The notes under the pieces were generated by a model. That model had not been told where the DNA came from. It did not search any database and worked only from the letters and a program-made list of their open reading frames with translations. From Simmondsia chinensis (Eukaryota; Streptophyta; Magnoliopsida; Caryophyllales; Simmondsiaceae), in the NCBI GenBank assembly GCA_018398585.1, contig JAGTTD010000010.1:26266638-26330637 (forward strand): a stretch of DNA of 64,000 nt, read 5' to 3'. Below are positions 11,005 to 21,844 of the stretch, one piece after another. The translations under genes were made by a program, and so were the position numbers. Each line of letters opens with the position of its first letter. Positions within the stretch are counted from its first letter, which is position 1.

Positions 11005-12317
11005 TGATAAGTCCAATTTAGTATATAACTATTTACATCATTTAGATTCATTTTCTAACTATTTTACGTTAATTTTTTATCGCTTTTGTTCTTTTTTGTC
11101 CCTGTTGTTAATTCCTTGCAAAAACACTCATTTTATGCTAATTCTTACCAGATTTTATTATCAACGTCAACAAGTGAATGCCAGATACATAAAAAAAAGG
11201 GCTAAAAATAGGCACAACACATCAATTCTACACGATTTAGTGGAATGAATTAACAACATGTACAAATGGCTACAATTTGCAAAATTTGGGTGGCAATTCT
11301 AGCAAATCAAAGCCAAAATAGATTGTATACTTCAAGAACACTTTCATCTTGATGCCAAGGCTGAAGTTTGGGGGCAAAATGCAAAAAAATGAAAAAACTA
11401 ACCAAAGTTGGCAACTTGTAGCAAAGGGGCTGCAATGAAAGCAAAAGAGAATGAACCTATGTAATTTTTATTATTCCAGGAATTCCTATCCTCATGTACC
11501 ATAAATAGGGACATTAGGGAAGTATTTTAGCATCATTCAATCCTTCAAAACACAATCCAAAGTAGGGAAGAAAAGGAAAAAGAAAAAGAAAAATTCGGAG
11601 AGAAAAGAAAGACTTTGGTTTGTATTTTTTCAATTTCAAGTTCATTTCTATCCTTTCCTTCTTTAAGTTCATGAAATTTGTTTTAGTTTTGCTTTATGTT
11701 ATGTCTACCATAAACTAATTTTATAATTCCAAGGCTACGATGTAGCCTAAGTTTTAATATACGCTATTTTCTAATTCAACGTATTCAAAGTTTGTTTATT
11801 ACGTTGTTTAAGTATTTATCAATGTTCTTCATTGCTTTTGAATGCTTGATCACCATTCAAAGCCTGTAATGATTCATAATGAGTCCGAGAGAAGATTTAT
11901 GATGATTGCCAAAGTGATAAAAACCAAAAATTGAGCGAATGCTAGAGATAGATTAACGCGATTTGTGTAGTCTTAAGTGAAAACCATAGATCTTCAGAAC
12001 TCTTTTCTTATTATACAAAAGAGCATGCTAAATATTGAGAATATTTAGTAAATTAGGGTTTTCCACCTTTAACATGTAATAACAACTAGGTGAAATCGGA
12101 TGCCTTGGATCTTATAAAATAAGAAAAATTTTTAGAAAAATAGTACACTTTTTATAAACCCAGTAACCATAACTACAAATTTCAGTTTATCAAATTACGC
12201 TGAAACTACTAATTTTGGTACTCACTCAATCAAAAATACTCACAGGATTATATTCTACTCACTTCTTTATTACTTCATACAACTTAGTGCACTTGCTAAG
12301 CAATACATTAAGCATCA
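11005..12317 (+). mobile_element. 5' LTR of element B
   Basis: It starts TGATAAGTCC and ends GCATCA, immediately before the primer site. It matches 39720-40421 and 44918-45441 (its own 3' LTR), 46527-47971 (minus) and 4440-5340 (minus). A TATA-like CATAAATAGGG at 11500-11510 corresponds to TATAAATAGGG in the 3' LTR at 40212, so the promoter lies about 500 bases in. Length is 1313 bp. No coding capacity. Confidence 0.85.
11500..11510 (+). promoter_or_regulatory. TATA-like box of element B 5' LTR
   Basis: CATAAATAGGG; the 3' LTR has an intact TATAAATAGGG at 40212-40222. The conserved position in both LTRs and the usual plant TATA consensus support a U3 promoter. Confidence 0.5.
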
Positions 12318-12323
12318 AGTTTT

Positions 12324-12341
12324 TGGCATCGTTGCCGGGGA
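12324..12341 (+). other. Primer-binding site of element B (tRNA-Asp type)
   Basis: TGGCATCGTTGCCGGGGA differs by two bases from TGGCGCCGTTGCCGGGGA, the complement of the plant tRNA-Asp(GUC) 3' end. It lies 6 bases after the LTR. This site would prime minus-strand DNA synthesis. Confidence 0.75.
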
Positions 12342-12499
12342 AACTTTTTATTTGAGTAATATTGATACCACCGAGTTTTAGCACTAATTTGAAGTTGTTT
12401 TGTAAAAACTTGTAAATTTTGTTTACATTTGAAGAAGAATCTTTTATTTCATTCACATTGTTTAATTTGTAAAGTTTTGTTTTAAAAAAAAATTGGTAC

Positions 12500-12678
12500 A
12501 CAACACTCCGCCCCAAAAAAATGGTTTTTCTTAACTTTTGTATTAGATTGTTCTAGTTTTTCGTTTTCTGATTAGTTTTATCTTACTTTTAGCTTTTTAA
12601 ATTCTCCTAGATAAGTTTTTGAAAGTTAAGTTTGTGATTTTCAAGTTTTTTGAAACATTAGCATTAGCAAACCCACCC

Positions 12679-12709
<31 letters not shown>

Positions 12710-12960
12710 ATTGGTTTGTTAATTTTTTGTATTAGATTGTTATATTTTTAAGTTTTCTTATTAGTTTTATCTTTCATTTAACTTTTTAATTCATTTAGAT
12801 AAGTTTCTCAAGGTTAAGTTTATATTTTTATGTTTTTCGAAATATTAGTATCACCACCCCCCCCAAAAAAATATAGTTTTTGTTAAATTTTATTATATCG
12901 TGGTATTTTGATTTTTTTTTTTCATTATTGTTATCTTTCTTTTGACTTTTAAGTTTGTTT
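12500..12960 (+). repeat. Leader of element B: three tandem units of about 175 bp, each opening with a C-run/A-run
   Basis: Unit starts are near 12507 (ccgccccaaaaaaa), 12676 (24 C then 11 A, 12676-12710) and 12855 (cccccccc then aaaaaaa). Each is followed by a similar block with 'gtattagattgtt', 'agttttatctt' and 'agataagtt'. They lie in the untranslated leader between primer site and gag. The leader of C holds equivalent G-rich tracts near 46148 and 46336 (complement strand), so reiteration predates the split of the two elements. Confidence 0.65.
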
Positions 12961-13065
12961 TTCTTACTTCGTATGCAAAATCTAAACAAAAACGAAATAA
13001 TCCCTTTGGATCCTAAAATCAAACAAACACTTCGACAAATCAGGAAAACCGAATGAATTGAAATA

Positions 13066-14260
13066 ATGGCTAATGAAAATAATGATAATGAAAGATCTTT
13101 AAAGGATTATGATGTCCCGACTATTGGTGGATACACATTTAGCATCCTACGTCCACCTATACAAGCGAACAATTTTGAAATAAAACGGGCGATAATACAA
13201 ATGATCCAACAGATTATTTAGTTTAGCGGTCTACCTAGTGAGGACCTGAATTTACATATCACTAACTTTCTTGAGATATGTGATACACATCAGCACAATG
13301 GCATCCATGATGATGCCATTCACATAAGAATGTTCCCGTTCTCACTAAGAGACAAGGCCAAGGCATGGTTAATGTCATTGCTACTAGGTACTATCACCAC
13401 ATGGGTGGATTTGGGACAAAAATTTCATGCTAAATATTTTCCACCAACCAAATTAGCCAAAATAAGGAATGACATTACCTCTTTTTTACTCAATATGATA
13501 TGGAATCATTGTATGAAACGTGGGAATACTATAAAGAGCTTTTAAGAAGATGTCCACACCATGGTTTACCAGTTTGGATGCAAGTCCAAACCTTTTGCAA
13601 TGGTTTGACACCTAATACCCAAACAATGGTAGACACGGCTGTTAGAGGATCCTTAAACAGCAAGACACCAGATGAAGCATATGAGTTGCTAGAGGTAATG
13701 GCTATCAACAACTATGTAAGAACAGCTGATTGAATAATGCAAGGAAACCTATAGGTATTCATGATGTAGATGCACTAACCACATTATCTGCTCAAATTTT
13801 GATGATTCAGAAACAATTGGGTAACATAGATGTTAATGACATTCATTCTCTTATGCTAACATGTGAGTTTTGTGCAGGAAATCATGCAAGCATGGAATGT
13901 TAGACAGGGAACTCCTTTGCCACATCAAGTCGTGAGCAAGCAAATTTTGTTTCAAATTTTCAAAAATCATAACACAATCCTTACTCCAACACTTATAATC
14001 TTGGGTGGAGAAACCATCCAAATTTTTCATGGAGTAATCCAGGGATACAAAAACAGCCCATTCACCCACAACTTGAAAAGAAAATTAATCTCGAAGACAT
14101 GTCCTATAAGTTTATGTAAGAAACCAAAAGTTTCATGCAACAAACAGAAACAAATCTTTAAAATCAAGAAGCTTCTATTAGAAAGCTCGAGACCTAAATC
14201 GGACAAATTTCAAAGCCACTCTCTGAAATGTCTCAAGGTTCCTTACCCAGTACCATAATA
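13066..14260 (+). pseudogene. Element B gag, degenerate
   Basis: ATG at 13066 opens MANENNDNERSLKDYDVPTI, parallel to the KPLKDYAIPTV of C at 45592-46068. An in-frame TAG interrupts the frame near residue 50. The core continues as FPFSLRDKAKAWL, FHAKYFPPTKLAKIRNDITS, then, after a frameshift near 13500, as a frame with TWEYYKELLRRCPHHGLP, FCNGLTPNTQTMVD and EAYELLEVMA (13500-13733). A later frame (13863-14258) and the linker 14228-14581, with KVPFPQQFKSQKVDNQF, complete the gag to protease junction. No clear CCHC zinc knuckle is readable. The protein would form the retrotransposon particle; this copy is dead. Confidence 0.85.
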
Positions 14261-14577
14261 ACTAACCCTAGAGAGCACGTAAATGCCATTACTATTGAAA
14301 AAGCACCTAGTGCAAATAGGCCAAACAAACCCACTAAGACCACATCACACCTTAAACTTGAAAAAGTAAATGAGTCCAAAAACCAAGACGAAAGTGAATC
14401 AAATAGGGTTGAGCCTATGCCCTACAAACCAAAAGTTCCATTTCCTCAACAATTTAAATCACAAAAAGTGGATAACCAATTTCTGGAAACTTTCAAGAAA
14501 TTACCTATTAATGTCCCTTTTACTCATATGTTAGAGAAAATGCCCAAAAATGCAAAATTCTTGAAAGAAATCCTACA

Positions 14578-15210
14578 TTGAACGAAGAATGTAGTGCAAT
14601 ACTACAAAAGAAGCTTCCTCCTAAACTTAAAGATTCGTGGAGTTTTTCAATGCCTTGCACTATTAGCACCAGTACTTTTAATAATGTCTTATGTGATTTA
14701 GGTGCAAGTACAAATTTGATGCCACTCTTTGTTTTTAGGAAACTCGGTCTAGGGGATAATAGACAAGTTTATCTTTCCAGCTGATTTTGTAGTGCTTGAC
14801 ATAGAGGAGGATAAAGAAATACCTCTTATTCTTGGCCGAACCTTGCTACGAGAAGGACCTTGATAGATGTGCAGCAAGGAAACTTGATCTTAAGGGTAGA
14901 AGACGAGCAAGTGACCTTTAATGTTTTTAAACCTATAAAACTTTCATCGGCGAAGGATACTTGTTTTCAAATTGAAGATCAAGTTTCTCCAACTAAGCTC
15001 GAGGCTTTGAGAGCAAAGGATTATTTAGTATGGAAAGGCGCCAAAATTTTAAGAAAAAAGCTCAAGGAGTGGCGTATTAAAATTAGGGATCCCATAGTTG
15101 GAGAAGGTGAAGGTGGTGGTGCAAAGAAGGGCACAAAAAAGGTCCAACGAAGAAAATTGTCACTAAAGGTGGATGGGGGAAGTTCCATTCTTCGGAAGGA
15201 TCTGGGATAG
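14578..15210 (+). pseudogene. Element B protease remnant fused to 3' tail
   Basis: The frame from 14578 has EECSAILQKKLPPKLKDSWS followed by CDLGASTNLMPL, where DLGAS is the aspartic-protease active-site loop, and FRKLGLG. A frameshift near 14760 leads to [15 protein letters not shown] and DVQQGNLILRVEDEQVTFN text (to 15000). The frame 14860-15210 then continues into a Lys/Arg-rich tail (KDYLVWKGAKILRKKLKEWR) and stops at 15210. In C the protease is followed by RT, RNase H and integrase; here all of these are absent. The deletion joint is near 15000-15030. Confidence 0.8.
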
Positions 15211-15561
15211 AATATCATTGAAAGTTGAGCTGATGACTATAACTTAAGCGCTTCTTGGGAAGCAACCCAAAGTTTCCTTTTCTTACTTCTTTTCTTTCAG
15301 TTTCCTTGAATTTTTATTATTTTCTAATATTTGTGCACATTTTGTTCAACAGGTTTTTGAAACAAGTTTGGAGGTAACCTGATGACAACATTTACTATCA
15401 AATAAACAATCCTCATGAGATGATACTCTACTCACTTTGCATTACTTAATACAACTTTATGCACTTGCTAAGCAAACGCATTAAGCAATCAAGTTTTTGG
15501 CACTGTTGTTGGGCATATACTCATTATAAATCACTACAAATTTTGAGCTGAAGCCTATCAT
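15211..15561 (+). other. 3' untranslated segment of element B
   Basis: It carries gcgcttcttgggaagcaacc near 15250 and a ttggaggtaacc purine tract near 15365, both shared with C. A second, degenerate copy of the LTR-end/primer-site phrase ('tttttggcactgttgttggg', about 15495) follows a stretch resembling the LTR end at 15440-15490, so a small internal duplication has occurred. No gene seen. Confidence 0.5.
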
Positions 15562-15647
15562 GAAGGCGTCTTAGTTGGTGGCATCTCTTATCCATGGAGT
15601 CATCGCCCAAGGGTAAGGAGTTCGATTCTCACTGAAGATATACTCAT
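15562..15647 (+). repeat. tRNA-like (SINE-like) unit in element B, split from its neighbour by the LINE
   Basis: It reads gcgtcttagttggtggc, then GAGTTCGATTCTC (B-box-like), then gaagatatactcat. It matches the three units in C (5713-6027). The LINE tail begins directly after it, and the next unit appears on the far side of the LINE and element F at 39201. Confidence 0.6.
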
Positions 15648-15649
15648 AC

Positions 15650-18056
15650 TTTTTTTTTTTGGTAAATCAGTGTGAAAATATCATATATATGAAAGAATAT
15701 ATGTACAAGTCTACAAGGGACACACCCCAAGCCAAGGCCCTAGGCCTACATTAAAGAATCAATCCGAAGAATGAGTCCAGCATCAGAATCAAAAGCCAAC
15801 ACGGCCAAACAACAAAGAAGAACAAAGCAAAAATGCAAACAAAGCTAATGCTCAATCCCCCATTCCTGCAAGAGCTGTGAGTGACGATGAGCACCGCGAA
15901 GCGTACAAGCTGCAAGGAGACGGCTGCGAACCAATCCTGTGATCTCCTCAGTGGCAACTGTAGAAGGCCTGGATTGGGAGCGCTGAATCCTCAGGTTACG
16001 CTCATACCAGAGGATGTAAACCGTCACAAAAAGACAAAGGCGGGAAAGAATCCGATCCACCTCGCGACCACGGAGCCTGCTAGCGGCCCACTGGACCAGC
16101 TTATGCCAAGGAAGCAAAGGCCAGGCGAAAGAGGTGCGAGAAGACACCCTGGACCAGACCGCAGCAGGGAAGCTGCAGCTGAAGAAGAGATGACTGTGCG
16201 ACTCATCATCCGACCCACACAACACACAAGTAGCCCGAACATCCTGCACTCTATGTCTCAGCAGTCTATCAAAGGTCCAAAGTCGCTCACAGGAGGCAAG
16301 CCAAAGAATGAAGGAATGTCTCGGTATATGCAGCTGGAACCAAAGGAGATGGTAGATGGAGTCATCCTCGCTCCGGCTACGGATCATCTCCCAAGCCGAT
16401 CTAGTGGAGAAGACCCCGATGGGTCACCCATCCACCGCACACTATCAGCTACCCCCAGCCGGGGCCTGAAGTCTATAAAATCCCAGATAGGTAGCAGCTC
16501 AGCAATATCCTGTGGGAAGTGCCACTGATCACCCTGAATAATGTCAGAAACACGAGAGCCCAAGCGATGACCAGTGGAATGAAGGAGGCGGAAAGTGAAC
16601 GGCCCCTCTAAATGTCCACACGGCAACCAGTAGTCAGACCACGACACTGTATCATGCCCGTCACCAATAATGTGCCGGAAGGCCCCAGCACACAACGACC
16701 TAACACCCAGGATGCTCCTCCATGACCATGGAATCGAACCTTGAGGCTGAATATCCCAGAAAGACTTCCCCTTGAGTCGGTTAGCATGGATCCACCGAGG
16801 CCAAAGAGAGTCACGATCCATGAGTAGAACCCAAATATGCTTCATGAGAGAAGCCTGGTTCCACTTGCACAAACGCCGAATCCCAAAACCACCCTCCCTA
16901 CTGGGATAACAGAGATGCGACCAGGCGACCTTGGCCCTGCCCGGCCCCAAAGAAGTGCCCTTCCATAGGAAGGCAGCAAGAGTCAACTCGATCTTCTGGA
17001 TCATCAGCTTCGAAAGGATGAAGACAGATGACCAGAAGACCTGAATAGAAAACAAAACCGATCGGATAAGCTGCAGACGGCCAGCATAAGGTAAAGAACG
17101 AGATGTTCATAGCTGAATGCGGGCGAGGATTCGGTCTAATAAAGGCTTACAGTTAATGAACTGAAGCCTCGTCGTGATGAGCGGCACCCCCAAATATCTG
17201 ACCGGGCACTACCCCAATCTGAACCCCAAGATATCAAGGATGGACTGTCGACGCTCAGGATCAACCCCGGTAATGAAGACAGTACTCTTTGCTGAATTCG
17301 GGGACAGCCCCAAACGTGCGGCAAATTGATCTAACGCCTCCCGAATGACCGAAACACTACCCTCATCAGCCTCACTGAAAATCATAAGGTCATCCGCAAA
17401 GCATAAGTGAGTAAGGCTGGAACCCCTGCAACGAGGATGAAAACGAAACCTCGGATCAGAAGATGCGTGTCGTAGCAAACCCCATAAGCCCTCCATAGAA
17501 ATAACAAAAAGGTAGGGTGAGAGAGGATCTCCCTGCCTAATATCTCTGCTCGTGCCCAAAAACCCCCTGAAGTTCACCATTAATGGCGACTGAAAATCTA
17601 GCCGTGGAAAGGCACTCCCGCACCCATCGAATCATAACCTCAGGAATACCCATACACTGCATAGCAGTAAGAATGAACTCCCAGCGCACCATATCAAATT
17701 CCTTGCGAAGATAGACCTTCAGAGCACACCTAGGCGACGGCGTCTGAAGGTGATAGTCACGCAGAAGCTCCTGGGCCAACATAATACAGTCAGATATCCT
17801 CCGGCCAGGTACAAAAGCAGACTGCGAGTCATCAATGAGGTAAGGAAGGACCCCTTTCAACCTGTTCGCAATGATCTTAGTGATACACTTATAGATCACA
17901 TTGCAACAGGAGATCGAGCGATAGTCAGCGAAGGTGGAAGGATTCTCCACCTTCGGCATCAAGCTGATGCGAGTAGTATTCAGTGCGCCAAGCATGCGCC
18001 CTAACTGAAAGAAAGACCGGACAGCTCGAGTAACATCACGCCCCATAACATCCCAA
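15650..18056 (-). mobile_element. 5'-truncated L1-type LINE
   Basis: A run of 11 T at 15650-15660 is the poly(A) tail of a minus-strand element. The body encodes RT and the C-terminal zinc region, and the 5' end falls inside the RT domain at about 18050. It is clearly more GC-rich than its surroundings. On both sides lie pieces of tandem tRNA-like units of element B, so B is the host. No clear TSD could be seen; the bases gcggtcat at 18057-18064 match the host unit in C. Confidence 0.85.
15845..18056 (-). pseudogene. LINE ORF2 (RT to zinc-finger region), broken
   Basis: The minus-strand frame 17537-18064 has NTTRISLMPKVENPSTFADY, SCCNVIYKCITKIIANRLK and DDSQSAFVPGRRISDC, the fingers and palm of a non-LTR RT. 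The next frame, 17209-17580, has IRQGDPLSPYLFVISMEGL and LTHLCFADDLMIFSEA, where FADD is the catalytic pair. The frame 16384-17055 has VAWSHLCYPSREGGFGIRRL, the usual region beyond the RT. The frame 15845-16387 ends with HSFILWLASCERLWTFDRL and CVLCGSDDESHSHLFFSCSF, the zf-RVT cysteine/histidine motif. At least three frameshifts separate these. The endonuclease part is absent. The plus-strand 215-residue frame at 15881-16528 is an antisense shadow. Confidence 0.9.
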
Positions 18057-18064
18057 GCGGTCAT

Positions 18065-18367
18065 TGTTATGATTCAAGATCAATCTTGAATCATGAAGTA
18101 GGAGAGAGAATATGATATGAAAATGAAGTGAGCTAAAGAAGACAGATAGAGAGAATTGAGATGAGAGAAAGAAGATATTTTGTATATTCTTGAATAATTC
18201 TTACAATAGAAGACTTGCACTACTTCTACTAACAAGCAATGGTGCCAAAATATCTAAGCAAGCAACCGACTTATAAACCGACTTACAAGAAGCAACTAAC
18301 TTTCCCTCCACTAGACTCACAACCAAAACATTCACTATTGATTACAGTTCTATTATAATTGACTCAA
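18065..18367 (-). mobile_element. 3' LTR of element F, main part
   Basis: It is collinear with 38895-39192. It begins, in plus orientation, TGTTATGATTCAAG and runs to ctcaa at 18363-18367, the TSD of G. The remaining 8 bases (tcataata) of this LTR lie at 26276-26283, beyond G. Confidence 0.85.
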
Positions 18368-18709
18368 TGTTCTGATTCTAGTTCCAATGAGCTATTAAAA
18401 TCATCTAAATGTGCGTTTTGCTGATGTAATAAACTGTATTGGTGATTTTGGCACCAATATTTGATTGTTAGTTGGGTTGGTTGAGCTAGTGTCTAGATAC
18501 ATTGTAATTCTAGATATTTTCTTCTTGTTTTGGTTGGTTCTAAATTTATAAGAGAAATCTAGCTTATATTGAAGAAGTTAACGAATGAAATTGATCTCTT
18601 CTTCTCTCAACCCTAATTTCTCTCTATTTTTCATCTCCCTCAATTCATTCTCATCTCATACTCTCTTTATCCGTTGGTTATGATTCAAGATCGTTCTTGA
18701 ACCATTAGA
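18368..18709 (+). mobile_element. 5' LTR of element G
   Basis: It runs from TGTTCTGATTCTAG to ccattaga and matches 25937-26270 (plus the first 21 bases at 23403-23423). Length is 342 bp. It is followed at 18710 by ATTTGTATCAGAGC, which is one base from ATTGGTATCAGAGC, the complement of plant tRNA-iMet, the primer site. Confidence 0.85.
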
Positions 18710-18791
18710 ATTTGTATCAGAGCTTGTGTTTACTGCCGATTGATCTTGATTTGGTTGATTAGAGCTGGTTAGACCCAAGAAAAGTGTATCA

Positions 18792-19945
18792 ATGGCTGGT
18801 GGAGTTACAACACGAGCAAATGCTGCTGTGAATGCTACTTATGTTGTTGTTGCTAGTGCAAATGTTGGTGTAAGTACTGAAGTCAATCAATTTGTGCAGT
18901 TAAGACTTCAAATGGTGGAGATGTTTGTTAAAATGCAGCAATCGCAACTGCAGAAGTTGGTTGAAAAGTTGGATCAACACTCACAGCAAATGGAAGTGGG
19001 AATTTAAGGATTACAGCAGCAGATTACAAGGCAGAATTTGCCATCTAGAGCTGGAGTTTTGTCAACAACAAGTCAGCTTGATCGTCCTCCTAAAGTTATG
19101 CAACCTCAAACAACAGCTGGACAATTTGATCGTCCGCCTGATTTGATGCAACCACAGACTTCAGGAGCAAGTGACAGTGGCACAAACAGTCACAGAAGCA
19201 ATGGATTCAGATAGCCTAGAGTTGAGATCGAGCAATCTGATGGCAGGCAACCTCAGTCTTTGTTGAGAAGATGCGAGAGGTACTTCCATTTTTATCTCAT
19301 AGATGAGGCTGAGAAGGTGGAATTGGCTGCCATTCACCTTCATGGAGATCAGGAGGTATGGTTTTATAGCCTTATGCACAGTAATCCTTTATTGTCTTTG
19401 TCTAAAATTATGGAGGAGCTTTGTGAAAGATATGGTGATGAGGATCCTAGTGATATTGTGGATAACTTCAATAAGGTGGTGCAAACCACATCAGTGAAAG
19501 AGTATATGGCAAGATTTGAGAATTTGAAGCTAGGATGATTTCTGTTAATCATAACGCAAGTGAAGCCTACTATGTCTCGAGCTTCATCGGTAGCTTGAAG
19601 CTAAAGAAAAGAATCTTGTCAAGGCCTTGTGTCCTAGAACACTATCAAAAGCCTATGCCAAGGCTAAATTATTTGAATCCACGGTATTGGCAACATCTGA
19701 TGGCTAAAGGAGCAGAAGTCATTAGGGTCCCTATTAGTAGCAGAATGTTCCTTCTAAGGAAAATCCCATGAGTGTGGAAGAAAAGAAGGCTCAGAGGCTG
19801 TGTTTCAAATGCAATGATCGATATTTCTTTGGCCATAAGCTTAATCCAAAGCTTTTAATATCTGCTAGTGGTGCTAAGGCAGAAGAGGATACTGAAGAGG
19901 AAGAACTGGAGGTTGATTTGACTAAGCAAGAATAGGAAATACAAG
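18792..19945 (+). pseudogene. Element G gag, degenerate
   Basis: The start ATG at 18792 gives MAGGVTTRANAAVNATYVVV. A coiled, Gln-rich section (QLQKLVEKLDQHSQQ) is followed by a stop at 19005. The core continues at 19260-19538 with CERYFHFYLIDEAEKVELAA, WFYSLMHSNPLLSLSKIMEE and VKEYMARFENLK. The zinc knuckle near 19800 reads CFKCNDRYFFGHK then L where a cysteine is expected, so the CCHC is incomplete. Several stops (for example at 19005 and 19537) break it. The same layout in F (37534-38820) supports the call. Confidence 0.85.
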
Positions 19946-21840
19946 AGGAACTGGTGGATGATGAGATGGAAATTTCTATGAAGGCACAATCAAGGAATGG
20001 ACCTCATAATACTATTAGAATCAAGGGAGAGGTAGGACTCAAATCTATCCTGATTTTGATAGATAGTGGCAGTACTCGTAGCTTTGTTGATCCTAAGGTT
20101 GTGAGGAAGGTGGGACATGAAGTGATTAAGACAAGTCCCTTAGCTGTGACAATGGCTAATGGGTATTCACTACTCACTCAAACTAAATGCCAAGGCTTTA
20201 GGTTGCAAATGTAGAATCATAAGTTTGTGTATGATTTCAGGATTCTTTAGCTGGGAGGCTATGACATGGTTCTCAGGGTTGATTGGATGAAGACTTTTAG
20301 TCCACTGATTTTTGATTTCTCTCAACTGTCAGTTTCATTTGAAATGTAGGGTGCTACTATTAGATTGCAAGGAATTGTGGAGTAGGGTCAGTTTCAGTTA
20401 ATGAATGGCAAGAGGTTATAAGGAATTGTCAAGAAAGGAGCTTGTTAATGGAGAGGACAATTATTCTCAATAGCTCATTCTAAGGTTTTGCCACCACTTC
20501 ATCTAGAAATTAGTCCACTGATTGATGAATACAAAGACTTGTTCGAGCAACCAGTATCTTGACCTCCCAAGAGGACTCTTGATCATGCAATTCCACTGAA
20601 GTCCAATTTAGATCTAGTGAACTTGAGACCTTATATGTACCCACACTCGTAGAATACAGAGATTGAAAGGCAAGTGGAAGAGCTGCTTAAAACTTCTTTC
20701 ATCAGGCAAAGTCATGGCCCATTTGCCTCTCCAGTTATCCTAGTCAAGAAGAAGGATGGATCGGCTAGAATGTGCATTTATTACGGGCAGCTAAACTCGC
20801 TTATAGTCAAGGAGAAGTTCTCCAACCCAATCATTGATGATCTTCTTGATGAACTTAATGGCTCATACTTCTTTTCTAAGCTGGATCTGCGACAAGTATA
20901 CTATCAGATTAGAGTCTTGTAGTAGGACATACACAAGACTACCTTCAGAACTCACCATGGGCATTATGAGTTCTTGTTGATGCCATTTGCCTTAATTAAC
21001 GCTCTAGCTACATTTAAGCCTGTGATGAACGATGTGTTGAAGGCTTGCTTAAGGAAATTTGTACTGGTTTTCTTCGATGATATTCTGATTTACAGTGCTA
21101 CATTGGAGGACCATGTGGCTTATTTGAAGGAGGTGTTCAGTGTGATGCATAGTCACAAGCGTTATGCTAAGTTGTCGAAGTGCTCTTTTGCTCAGTCACA
21201 AGTGGAGTATCTAGGCCATATCATCTCCTATGACGGAATATCTATGGATCTTTCTAAGGTCAAAGCTATGAGGGATTGGCCAATTCCTATTACATTGAAG
21301 CAATTAAGGAATTTCTGGGCTTGATTGGATACTATAGGAAGTTTGTAGCTGGGTATGGAGTCATAGCCAAGCCATTAACCAATCTCTTGAAGAAGGATGC
21401 CTTTAAGTGGTCTGAGGCAGCTCAAGATGCTTTTGAAGCATTGAAAGCAGCAATGTCTGCAGCACCGATGTTAGCTATGCCTGATTTCAGTAAGGATTTT
21501 GTGCTGGAGACTGATGCTTATGGTAAAGGAGTTAGGGCAGTCTTATCTCAGATGGGGAGACCTATGGCTTATCTCAGTCAGGCATTGACTCCAGGGCATC
21601 TAGAGTTGTCCACATACGAGAAAGAGTGTCTTGCTTTCCTCTTGGCTTTCAAGAAGTGGAGACATTATTTGGAGGGACATCATTTTGTCATCAAAATAGG
21701 TCATCAAAAATTAAATACTTGTTAGAACAGAAGATAGCAATAAGAGTCCAACATAAAGGCTTGATGAGGATGCTTGGTTAAGACTATTCAATTCAGTATT
21801 TGAAGGGAAAGGAGAATCTGGCTGCAGATGCTTTATCTTG
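19946..21840 (+). pseudogene. Element G protease, reverse transcriptase and RNase H, degenerate
   Basis: Protease: 19954-20214 has ILILIDSGSTRSFVDPKVV, where DSG is the active site, and SPLAVTMANG. RT: 20674-20922 has FIRQSHGPFASPVILVKKKD, ARMCIYYGQLNSL and YFFSKLDLRQVYYQI; 20974-21324 has VLVFFDDILIYSATLEDHV, with FFDD in place of the usual YxDD. RNase H: 21276-21725 has FVLETDAYGKGVRAVLSQ, TYEKECLAFLLAF and IKIGHQKLN, where the third acidic residue is lost (TDH to IGH). Stops occur at several points, for example near 20214, 20386 and 20922. The whole is one decayed pol. Confidence 0.88.
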
Positions 21841-21844
21841 ATGA

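Noticed and set aside
15881..16528. 215-residue open frame on the plus strand, the second longest among plus frames
   Set aside because: It is antisense to the LINE ORF2 (zinc region) and arises from that GC-rich sequence. No domain is visible in it.
15640..18070. Classical TSD of the LINE
   Set aside because: I looked for 7-20 base repeats between the flank before 15650 and the flank after 18056 or 39197 and saw no convincing match. The insertion may have come with a small deletion.
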